DNA of 64,000 bases, taken from contig JAOGYN010000003.1 of NCBI GenBank assembly GCA_028112705.1, positions 62,001 to 126,000 on the forward strand. The letters run 5' to 3'. The position numbers and the translations under genes are program-made. This DNA comes from GCA-002712045 sp028112705 (GTDB lineage Bacteria > Pseudomonadota > Alphaproteobacteria > Rhodobacterales > Rhodobacteraceae). Below, piece by piece: positions 54,851 through 62,356 of this stretch (positions within the stretch are counted from its first letter, which is position 1; every line of letters starts with the position of its first letter). The notes below the pieces were generated by a model. The model was not told where the DNA came from, made no database searches, and worked only from the letters and a program-made list of their open reading frames with translations.

Positions 54851-55459
54851 CTACAACATATTGTGTATGGGTTTGAAAGAAACCCTATGATGTGGTGTAA
54901 TCCCATATTTTGTAAGTCCAGCAATATGGGCTTTTGTGCCGTATCCTACATTAGTCTCCCATGCATATTGGGGGTAGTGTTGCGCTAAATCCACCATTAA
55001 TTGGTCTCTAGCAACTTTAGCGATAATAGATGCGGCAGCAATTGATAAGCTTAAACTATCCCCTTTTACAATCGCTGTTGCTGGGCATTTTAATTGTTTA
55101 GGTATCCTATTTCCATCGACAAGCACGTGGTTTGGACTGATTTCAAGGGCTTCTACTGCTTCATGCATTGCTAACATAGAAGCCTGTAAAATGTTTAACG
55201 TATCAATTTCTTGTACATCAATATGAATTATCGAGTATTTTAATGCACATGACATTATTTCCTTTGATAATCTTTCTCTTATTGATTTGGGTAGTTTTTT
55301 GCTATCGTTTAATCCAATTGGAATTTTTTTTGGATCAAGAATGACCGCTGCTGCGGTCACTGGACCTGCCCAGGAGCCCCGCCCTACTTCATCAGTTCCA
55401 GCTATTATATTATTTCCAGAATTAATTAATTCCTGTTCCAATTGAAAATTTGGTTTCAA
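54851..55459 (-). CDS. rnhB: Ribonuclease HII
   Basis: Removes ribonucleotides from DNA and RNA primers. In 202 residues: GTDEVGRGSWAGPVTAAAVIL with Asp23 and Glu24, the LNDSKKLPKSIRERL helix, HVLVDGNRIP with the third acidic residue, and AAASIIAKVARDQLM. YGTKAHIAGLTKYGITPHHRVSF is the usual C-terminal block. It lies just upstream of ccrM on the same strand, as in many Rhodobacterales. Confidence 0.96.
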   Translation of the reverse strand: MKPNFQLEQELINSGNNIIAGTDEVGRGSWAGPVTAAAVILDPKKIPIGLNDSKKLPKSIRERLSKEIMSCALKYSIIHIDVQEIDTLNILQASMLAMHEAVEALEISPNHVLVDGNRIPKQLKCPATAIVKGDSLSLSIAAASIIAKVARDQLMVDLAQHYPQYAWETNVGYGTKAHIAGLTKYGITPHHRVSFKPIHNML

Positions 55460-55542
55460 GATTTAGATTCCTTTTTATTATCCTTTTGTAAAAAAAAAGT
55501 ATTGTCATTTTTAATAATAGTATCAATTTTTTTTCATTAAAA

Positions 55543-56013
55543 TTAACTTTTATTGCCATTAGTTGATATTTTTCTTATAGCTTCTGAAATTGCAATTCCT
55601 GCTGAGATTGCGACATTTAGGCTCCGACCACCGCCAGGCATTGGTATTGTGACTGAGGCATCGCATTGGCCATAAACCTCATCAGTGACGCCTTGTGTCT
55701 CGCGACCCATGATAAGTGTATCGTTAAGATTAAAATCAAAGTCCCACAAATTTTTTTTTGCTTTAGTACTAAGTAGTATTAACCTTCTATTTGTGGATGT
55801 CTTTTTAAAGTTTGACCAATCTGAATGTAAAACCATTTCACATTTTTCACCATAATCTAAGGATGCTTCCTTAAGGCTTTTTTCTGAAAGTGGAAATCCA
55901 CAAGGTCCAATAATGTCTAAAGTAACCCCAAAACACGCAGATAGACGAATCATTGAGCCTAAATTATGTGCCAAATCAGTCTGATAAGCTGCTAAATGTA
56001 GATTTAGTGCCAT
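55543..56013 (-). CDS. trmL: tRNA (cytidine/uridine-2'-O-)-methyltransferase TrmL
   Basis: SpoU-fold (SPOUT) enzyme that 2'-O-methylates the wobble nucleotide 34 of tRNA-Leu isoacceptors. In 156 residues: DLAHNLGSMIRLSACFGV (motif 1, with the catalytic Arg), TLIMGRETQGV (motif 2) and VTIPMPGGGRSLNVAISAGIAISEA (motif 3, trefoil knot). It is divergent from petA across a 130-base gap that carries the petABC promoter. Confidence 0.93.
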   Translation of the reverse strand: MALNLHLAAYQTDLAHNLGSMIRLSACFGVTLDIIGPCGFPLSEKSLKEASLDYGEKCEMVLHSDWSNFKKTSTNRRLILLSTKAKKNLWDFDFNLNDTLIMGRETQGVTDEVYGQCDASVTIPMPGGGRSLNVAISAGIAISEAIRKISTNGNKS

Positions 56014-56143
56014 AAAAATTTCCTCTGCGATCTAATGTCCGGTAGACGTTTGTATTTGACTTGTAGTAAACCTTTTGAAAGGTTAGGTGCAACTAGCTGG
56101 ATTAGGTATTTTTGATTAAGTAATCAGTTTAGGAGAAACTCAT

Positions 56144-56701
56144 TTGTCACAAGATGACGAACAGGCAACTCGCCGAGATTTTTTGTATTACGCAACGGGG
56201 GGAACCGGTGCCGTTGTAGTTGGGGCAGCAGTGTGGCCTCTTATAAATCAAATGAATCCAAGTGCAGATGTTCAGGCCCTTTCTTCTGTAGAAATTGATA
56301 TTTCAGATATCGAACCAGGCACCCAAATCACAGTTAAGTGGTTAGGAAAACCAGTTTTTATTCGTCGGCGAACTGAAAGTGAAATTGATCTTGCTAGAGA
56401 TACAATAATTTCTGAACTCCCTGATGGGATGGGTAGAAATGCGAATGTGTCGGGTGCAGATGCTGATGATAAAAATCGAACTTTAGATAAAAAAGGTGAA
56501 TGGTTAGTTATGATGGGTGTTTGCACACATCTTGGATGCGTTCCACTTGGAAATGGAGCGGGTGATTTTGGCGGATGGTTTTGTCCTTGTCATGGCTCTC
56601 ATTATGATACTGCTGGGAGAATACGTAAGGGCCCTGCACCGGAAAATCTACCTGTTCCTTTAGCAATCTTTATTAATGATACAACGATTAAACTTGGGTA
56701 A
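56144..56701 (+). CDS. petA: Ubiquinol-cytochrome c reductase Rieske iron-sulfur subunit
   Basis: Electron acceptor subunit of the bc1 complex. The 185 residues have a Tat-type N-terminus that serves as the membrane anchor (RRDFLYYATGGTGAVVVGAAV) and the Rieske fold: cluster ligands Cys127 and His129, Cys147 and His150 (CTHLGCVP and CPCHGSH), with Cys132 and Cys149 forming the disulfide. The start is TTG at 56144, supported by AGGAG at 56131-56135, eight bases ahead, and by the correct N-terminus. First gene of petABC. Confidence 0.96.
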   Translation: MSQDDEQATRRDFLYYATGGTGAVVVGAAVWPLINQMNPSADVQALSSVEIDISDIEPGTQITVKWLGKPVFIRRRTESEIDLARDTIISELPDGMGRNANVSGADADDKNRTLDKKGEWLVMMGVCTHLGCVPLGNGAGDFGGWFCPCHGSHYDTAGRIRKGPAPENLPVPLAIFINDTTIKLG

Positions 56702-56714
56702 GTGAGAATATAAA

Positions 56715-58037
56715 ATGTCAGGTATCCCGCACGATGATTATGAACCAAAGTCAAAATTCGAAAAATGGCTAGATTCCCGCTTACCTATTGCTGGAGTTAT
56801 GTATGCTACCTTAACTGTTCCTACACCAAAAAATTTAAATTGGATGTGGATTTGGGGTAGTTTACTAACGTTATGCTTAGTTCTGCAAATCATAACAGGT
56901 GTTGTCTTAGCAATGCATTACACTCCTCATGTTGATTTAGCATTTGCGTCAATCGAACACATTATGAGAGATGTAAATGGTGGCTGGGCAATTAGGTATT
57001 TGCATATGAATGGAGCATCTTTGTTTTTCATTGCCGTTTATGCTCACATATTTCGTAGTTTATATTATGGTTCATACAAATCACCAAGAGAGGTTACCTG
57101 GATCATTGGCATGTTAATTTATCTTCTAATGATGGCAACAGGATTTTTAGGATACGTATTGCCTTGGGGACAGATGTCATTTTGGGGAGCTACGGTAATT
57201 ACTGGATTATTTGGTGCCATACCTGGTATTGGGGAGTCTTTGCAAACTTGGTTATTAGGTGGTCCTGCTGTTGATAATGCTACCTTGAATCGATTTTTTA
57301 GTTTGCATTATTTACTTCCATTTATGATTTCTGGACTTGTTATACTTCATATTTGGGCTTTTCATACTACAGGAAATAATAACCCAACGGGCGTTGAGGT
57401 TCGCAGAGGTTCTAAGGCAGAAGCTGAAAAAGATACCGTCCCATTTTTCCCCTACTATGTAATAAAGGATATTTTTGCCTTAGCAGTAATATTAATTTTA
57501 TTCTTTGGTTTAGTAGGGTTTATGCCAAATTACCTTGGACACCCTGATAATTATATTCCAGCTAACCCATTGGTTACTCCAGCACATATAGTTCCTGAAT
57601 GGTATTATTTACCTTTTTATGCAATTTTAAGGGCTTTTACTGCAGATGTATGGGCTGTACAGTTGGTAAGTTTTCTTACTGGAGGTATTGTTGATGCAAA
57701 GTTTTTTGGAGTGGCGGCTATGTTTGGTGCAATATTTGTTATGGTATTAGCACCTTGGTTGGATACTTCTTCAGTTCGTTCTGGCAGATATAGACCAAGT
57801 TTTAAGTGGTGGTTTTGGTTGTTGGGCATAGATTTTCTTGTTCTAATGTGGTGTGGTGCAATGCCAGCTGAAGGTATTTATGGGGTAATCGCCTTGATAG
57901 GTTCTGCTTACTGGTTTGCATATTTTTTAATAATTCTTCCACTTCTTGGTGTAATGGAGAAACCTTTGGCTGTTCCAGCGACTATCGAGGAGGATTTTGA
58001 CGCTCATTATCCACCAAAATCTGAACCCGCTGAATAG
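56715..58037 (+). CDS. petB: Cytochrome b of the bc1 complex
   Basis: Membrane core of ubiquinol-cytochrome c reductase, carrying both b hemes and the quinol (Qo) and quinone (Qi) sites. The 440 residues have eight membrane helices; heme-binding His pairs lie in the second and fourth helices (RYLHMNGASLFFIAVYAHIFR and LHYLLPFMISGLVILHIWAFH). The Qo loop shows PEWYYLPFYAILRAF, the conserved PEWY motif, and GQMSFWGATVITGLFGAIP. Starts 13 bases after petA. Confidence 0.97.
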   Translation: MSGIPHDDYEPKSKFEKWLDSRLPIAGVMYATLTVPTPKNLNWMWIWGSLLTLCLVLQIITGVVLAMHYTPHVDLAFASIEHIMRDVNGGWAIRYLHMNGASLFFIAVYAHIFRSLYYGSYKSPREVTWIIGMLIYLLMMATGFLGYVLPWGQMSFWGATVITGLFGAIPGIGESLQTWLLGGPAVDNATLNRFFSLHYLLPFMISGLVILHIWAFHTTGNNNPTGVEVRRGSKAEAEKDTVPFFPYYVIKDIFALAVILILFFGLVGFMPNYLGHPDNYIPANPLVTPAHIVPEWYYLPFYAILRAFTADVWAVQLVSFLTGGIVDAKFFGVAAMFGAIFVMVLAPWLDTSSVRSGRYRPSFKWWFWLLGIDFLVLMWCGAMPAEGIYGVIALIGSAYWFAYFLIILPLLGVMEKPLAVPATIEEDFDAHYPPKSEPAE

Positions 58038-58058
58038 GATTAATAGAGAAATTATATT

Positions 58059-58850
58059 ATGATAAGAAATATCACATTTGCATTAATTATTGGCTTAGGC
58101 TTCACAACGAACTTACTAGCTGCGGGATCCTCAAAACAACATATTGAAGATTTTGAATTTAGTTTTGAAGGACCTTTTGGACGTTTTGATCAACACCAAT
58201 TACAAAGAGGTTTACAAGTATATACAGAGGTTTGTGCTTCTTGCCACGGTTTAGAGCATGTTGCTTTTAGAACACTAGGAGACACTGGTGGTCCAAGTTT
58301 GGAAATTAATCAGGTAAAAGCTTACGCAAAACAATTTGATGTGTTTGATCCTGAGCTTGACGATGAAAGATCGGCTATCCCGTCTGATAAATTCCCTAGC
58401 TCAGGTATGTTAAGTGCTCCTGACTTGTCTTTGATGGCAAAAGCTCGAGCGGGTTTTCACGGGCCCTATGGTTTGGGAATAAATCAAATAATTAAAGGGA
58501 TGGGCGGCGCTGAATATATAGCTTCTATTCTAAGTGGTTATACTGGTCGTGAAAAGGAAGAGGCTGATGCAATACTTTATGAAAATACAGCATTTCCAGG
58601 TGGATGGATTTCAATGCCACCTCCGTTAGAGGATGGGCTTGTTGAATATCGTGATGATCATTCTAATACAGTTCATCACATGTCAGAGGATGTCTCAGCA
58701 TTTCTTATGTGGACGGCTGAACCGAAGATGATGGCAAGAAAGACTATGGGAATAGTTGCTGTAATGCTTTTAAGCCTTTTAGCGGTACTACTATACTTTA
58801 CTAATAAAAGACTATGGGCCCCAATAAAACGAAAACAACCCAAAGTTTAG
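58059..58850 (+). CDS. petC: Cytochrome c1 of the bc1 complex
   Basis: Periplasmic c-type cytochrome that passes electrons to soluble or membrane cytochrome c. The 263 residues have a signal peptide (residues 1-21), the heme motif CASCH (Cys59, Cys62, His63), the distal Met in a GMGGAEYIASIL-type or SMPPPLEDG segment, and a C-terminal membrane anchor (MGIVAVMLLSLLAVLLYF). No terminator is seen; the converging thiQ gene ends 23 bases later. Confidence 0.96.
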   Translation: MIRNITFALIIGLGFTTNLLAAGSSKQHIEDFEFSFEGPFGRFDQHQLQRGLQVYTEVCASCHGLEHVAFRTLGDTGGPSLEINQVKAYAKQFDVFDPELDDERSAIPSDKFPSSGMLSAPDLSLMAKARAGFHGPYGLGINQIIKGMGGAEYIASILSGYTGREKEEADAILYENTAFPGGWISMPPPLEDGLVEYRDDHSNTVHHMSEDVSAFLMWTAEPKMMARKTMGIVAVMLLSLLAVLLYFTNKRLWAPIKRKQPKV

Positions 58851-58873
58851 ACATAGTTTCTTACAATTTAAAT

Positions 58874-59563
58874 CTAAAGATATTCGTTTAAGGACTTGGG
58901 TGGGTTCATAAGTATATTTCGCAAATTATATGGTCCAGTTGCTTCATTTTCTGCAACAATAATAACGTTTTCGCATACACCAATGAGCTCTTTTGGATCA
59001 TGACTAACAATTAATACAGTGAGTTTATTTTCTGTGGAAATACTTTTTACTAAATTTAACATCTCCTTCCTAAGTGCGGGCCCTAAAGCTGAAAAAGGCT
59101 CATCCAGTAGTAACAATGGTTTTTTCCTTACTAATGCACGGGCAAGAGCAATTCTTCCTTTTTGCCCGCCAGATAATTGTGAAGGGTACTTCTCTGAATA
59201 ATTTAACATATCAACATTAAACAAAGCTTTATTAATTTGATCATTAAATTTAGGCTGATATCTTAATTTTGTGGTTAAACCTAAAGCGACATTTTGATAA
59301 ACACTTAAGTGTGGAAATAAATTATTATCTTGAAAAACAATTGTTATTGGTCGTAGTGAAGGTGCCAAACTGTCTAATGACTTCTCTCCCCAAAAAACTG
59401 TACCGCTTTCAGCTGAACTAAAACCACTTATAGCATCTAGCAGTGTTGATTTTCCTGCTCCAGATGGGCCAATGATAGCTGTAATTGTTTCAGGGTGTAT
59501 TTCAAAATTAATACTTAAATGAAAAGAATTAAGTTTTACAATTAAATTATTTATGCAGAGCAT
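58874..59563 (-). CDS. thiQ: Thiamine ABC transporter ATP-binding protein
   Basis: ATPase of the ThiBPQ importer for thiamine and its phosphates. In 229 residues: Walker A GPSGAGKS (32-39), the Q loop IVFQDNNLFPHLSV, signature LSGGQKGRIALARAL, and Walker B LLLLDEPFSALGP. A Gly replaces the usual Asp of the D loop (SALD becomes SALG), as in ThiQ relatives. It overlaps thiP by 17 bases and is the last gene of the riboswitch-controlled operon. Confidence 0.95.
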   Translation of the reverse strand: MLCINNLIVKLNSFHLSINFEIHPETITAIIGPSGAGKSTLLDAISGFSSAESGTVFWGEKSLDSLAPSLRPITIVFQDNNLFPHLSVYQNVALGLTTKLRYQPKFNDQINKALFNVDMLNYSEKYPSQLSGGQKGRIALARALVRKKPLLLLDEPFSALGPALRKEMLNLVKSISTENKLTVLIVSHDPKELIGVCENVIIVAENEATGPYNLRNILMNPPKSLNEYL

Positions 59564-61121
59564 TTGATTTTCCTAATTTGTCAGCTAATAGAAAAATTGA
59601 GAAGCAAGTTATCAATAGTATAAATGCTGCTGCTTTTGCCGCTTCCATTTGATAGCTCCCCATTAATCGATAAATTGTCAATGGCAATGTTCCTGACTGC
59701 GGTGAAGCGAATAATGTAACAACTCCAAGATCACCAATAGATAACGCAGCTATCAATCCACTTGCAAAGCCTATTTCGTTTCTTAAGCGCGGTAAGGTTA
59801 GTTTAAAAAATCTGTGAATCCCATTTAATCCTATACTATCTGAGAGTTTGCCATAATCTTGGTTAATTTTCTGCATTGCAGGTAAAATAATTCTTAAACT
59901 AAAAGGTAGTGCCATTATTGCGTTTACCAATCCAGTAATGGGTAAGACAAATTTTGTAGGGTTTATTATTGGATATAAAAATATAAAAAGACCTGTACCT
60001 ATTACGAGTGGTGATGTGGCAATTACAAAATAGCCAGTTCCTTCCATAAGCCATTTAATGCGTATATTGGTCCGGCTGGACACAATAGCGTGACCAAGAG
60101 AGATGGTTAAGAAGAGGCAAATAATAACAGCGCCTGCAGCAACAAAAATAGACTTACCCAAGGCAACTAATATGACTAGGTTTATTAATTGAATTGCTGA
60201 AGCGCCATCAGCAATAATCATTACCAATGGTGTTAATAAAAAAACTGAACATATACATATCACAGTCCAATCTAATAATCTTGTTTTATCTATATCCCAG
60301 CGATTAATTGTACGGTCAAATTTAATTTGAAATGGCTCAGTTTGTTGTTTCCATAGGACCATTATTGTAAGTGCTAGACATAATATAAATTGTATAATAG
60401 CCAGGTTGGCAGCTTTACTCAAATCAAAGTCAAACCTAAAGGCTTGATAGATTGCTAATTCAATTGTTGTAGATTTAGGCCCACCTCCGAGTGTTAAAGC
60501 GATTGCAAATGAAGATATACATATTAGAAATACAACTGCAAAAATACCAAGCATTCTTGATTTTAACATTGGCAGTTCTATTAGAAAAAAAATATTTTTT
60601 TGATTAAAGCAGAGGCTTTCAGCCAATCTAAACTGTTCCGCTGGTATAGTTTTCCAACCTTGTAAGAGCAATCTGGAAACGAGGGGAATATTAAAAAAAA
60701 CGTTAGCAAGTATAATGCCATGTAAACCATATATTGTTAGAGTGTTAAATCCTAATGGACCTAAAATATTATTTAGAACTCCATTCCGCCCAAATACAGA
60801 TATAATCCCTAAAATTGCCACAATAGTTGGTAAAATAAATGGTGCACCAAGAATAGTAATTAAAATTGATTTGCCCCAAAATGATTGTCTCATCAATGAT
60901 CTAGCTAAAAACATTCCCATTATGGAACTGATTAGGGCAGATATAACCGCCTGATAAATTGTAAATTTAATAACCTTAAAATCACTTGAGGTTAATTTAA
61001 AATCATTATGAGAATAAAATAAAACAACTGCTAATGTGCCAAACGTTAAGAATATTAGGAGGATCATGGAGACCCATCCTAAAATATTTGTTATTTTTAT
61101 TTGCTTAATATTTCTAACCAT
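59547..61121 (-). CDS. thiP: Thiamine ABC transporter permease
   Basis: Fused double permease of 524 residues with about 12 membrane helices. Each half has an EAA-type loop that contacts ThiQ (AESLCFNQKNIFFLIELPML, near 195, and SIGLNGIHRFFKLTLPRL, near 440). The half-sites GGGPKSTTIELAIYQAF and LFASPQSGTLPLTIYRLMGSY are typical of ThiP. It overlaps thiB by 25 bases upstream and thiQ by 17 bases downstream, showing strict coupling. Confidence 0.95.
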   Translation of the reverse strand: MVRNIKQIKITNILGWVSMILLIFLTFGTLAVVLFYSHNDFKLTSSDFKVIKFTIYQAVISALISSIMGMFLARSLMRQSFWGKSILITILGAPFILPTIVAILGIISVFGRNGVLNNILGPLGFNTLTIYGLHGIILANVFFNIPLVSRLLLQGWKTIPAEQFRLAESLCFNQKNIFFLIELPMLKSRMLGIFAVVFLICISSFAIALTLGGGPKSTTIELAIYQAFRFDFDLSKAANLAIIQFILCLALTIMVLWKQQTEPFQIKFDRTINRWDIDKTRLLDWTVICICSVFLLTPLVMIIADGASAIQLINLVILVALGKSIFVAAGAVIICLFLTISLGHAIVSSRTNIRIKWLMEGTGYFVIATSPLVIGTGLFIFLYPIINPTKFVLPITGLVNAIMALPFSLRIILPAMQKINQDYGKLSDSIGLNGIHRFFKLTLPRLRNEIGFASGLIAALSIGDLGVVTLFASPQSGTLPLTIYRLMGSYQMEAAKAAAFILLITCFSIFLLADKLGKSNALHK

Positions 61122-62089
61122 TCATTTAATGCCGGCCCTCTGATCTCTTGAGCAGTCTTTGGATCAAAAATTAATGATTTGTTTTTTGATATGGGTGATA
61201 AGAAAGCTTTGTCCAAGTTTGATTTTAAATTTATCACGGGATACATCCAGTTTGTCGTGGGAATTATTGATTGAAATCTTTCTGAGATCATAAATTCTAA
61301 AAACTCATCGGCTAAATCTGATTGATCACTACCCAACACTTTTCCAGCAACTTCGATTTGCATATAATGGCCCTCGTCAAAAATAGCAGCTTTTATGGAA
61401 AAGTCATTTTCAGCAATTATATGGTAAGCTGGTGATGTAGTGTAAGACAGGACTAAGTCTGCTTCACCATCCAAAAATAAACCATACGCTTCTGACCAGC
61501 CCTTAGTCACAGTCAGAATGTTTGGAGCTAATCCTTCCCAGATTTTACCTGCATCATCCCCATAAACCGCCTTAACCCAAAGTAACAAACCAAGACCAGG
61601 CGTAGAACTTCTTGGATCTTGTATTATTATTTTGAGGTCAGAGCGTTCCGCTAGTTCGATAAAGCTCCTTGGTGCAGTGGTTATCTTCTCGCTGTTATAA
61701 ACAAAGGAAAAGTATCCCCAATCAAAAGGAATGAATGTGTCATCATTCCATGTTATTGGCAAGTTTAAGTCTAAGGTTTTATTATGCTTTGCAAACAGTC
61801 CAGTTTCTTTTGCACGTTCTATTAAGTTAGTATCCAATCCTAAGATAACATCAGCTTCTGTTTGCTTTCCCTCCAATTGAACTTTGGCCAAAAGAGCTGC
61901 ACCATCTCCTACTCCAATAAATTGTAAATCACATTTACAAGTTTCTTCAAATTTTTTTTCGATAGTGGGTCCAGGCCCCCAATCAGATATAAAACTATCA
62001 TATGTATAAACTTTTAAGATATTAGTGTCTGCAAAGCAAAGTGTTGCCGTTGATAAAAACAATACTGATGTTATCAATTTTTTAATCAT
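61097..62089 (-). CDS. thiB: Thiamine-binding periplasmic protein
   Basis: Periplasmic receptor of the ThiBPQ importer. The 330 residues start with a signal peptide (MIKKLITSVLFLSTATLCFA, cut after Ala20), then VYTYDSFISDWGPGPTIEKKFE, the opening shared by ThiB proteins, and GLDTNLIERAKETGLF and WGYFSFVYNSEKI farther on. Its leader has a TPP riboswitch and a hairpin that covers the start codon. With ample TPP, import should stop. Confidence 0.96.
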   Translation of the reverse strand: MIKKLITSVLFLSTATLCFADTNILKVYTYDSFISDWGPGPTIEKKFEETCKCDLQFIGVGDGAALLAKVQLEGKQTEADVILGLDTNLIERAKETGLFAKHNKTLDLNLPITWNDDTFIPFDWGYFSFVYNSEKITTAPRSFIELAERSDLKIIIQDPRSSTPGLGLLLWVKAVYGDDAGKIWEGLAPNILTVTKGWSEAYGLFLDGEADLVLSYTTSPAYHIIAENDFSIKAAIFDEGHYMQIEVAGKVLGSDQSDLADEFLEFMISERFQSIIPTTNWMYPVINLKSNLDKAFLSPISKNKSLIFDPKTAQEIRGPALNEWLEILSK

Positions 62090-62127
62090 CGCATACTCCT
62101 ATGTTATCGTGGGCTAGGTGAGCGATG
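62087..62127 (-). promoter_or_regulatory. thiB: Start-codon-sequestering hairpin of thiB (riboswitch expression platform)
   Basis: On the minus strand CATCGC (62127-62122) pairs with GCGATG (62092-62087), which includes the thiB AUG, and CCTA (62118-62115) pairs with TAGG (62101-62098), inside the AGGAG ribosome binding site. The loop is 13 bases, with an uneven internal loop. No T run follows, so control is more likely at translation than at termination. The link to ligand binding is inference from its place next to P1. Confidence 0.6.
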
Positions 62128-62130
62128 ACT

Positions 62131-62215
62131 CTACCTTCCCTACGCCAGTATGAACTGGATCAGGTTATACGGGTCTGCAAAGTGCATCTCAGCCTATAAG
62201 GGCTCCCCGAGGTAA
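62131..62215 (-). ncRNA. TPP riboswitch (THI element)
   Basis: On the minus strand the consensus runs CTGAGATGCA, ACCC, ACCTGATCCAG and GGCGTAGGGAA, in the right order and spacing. The P1 stem is UUACCU (62215-62210) with AGGUAG (62136-62131), including one G-U pair. The 3' side ends about 40 bases before thiB, so it senses thiamine diphosphate and controls thiBPQ. Confidence 0.96.
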
Positions 62216-62356
62216 GTTTCTTCTAGCTATTAACAATAGTATAAGCAAGAATATGTTTCTTAAATTTATCAATATTTTTTTCTGCTTTTGTGTCTTCTTG
62301 AAACTTGCTTTAGAAGGAAATAAAGCCAGTAACGAAACAATTATGAGATTATAACG

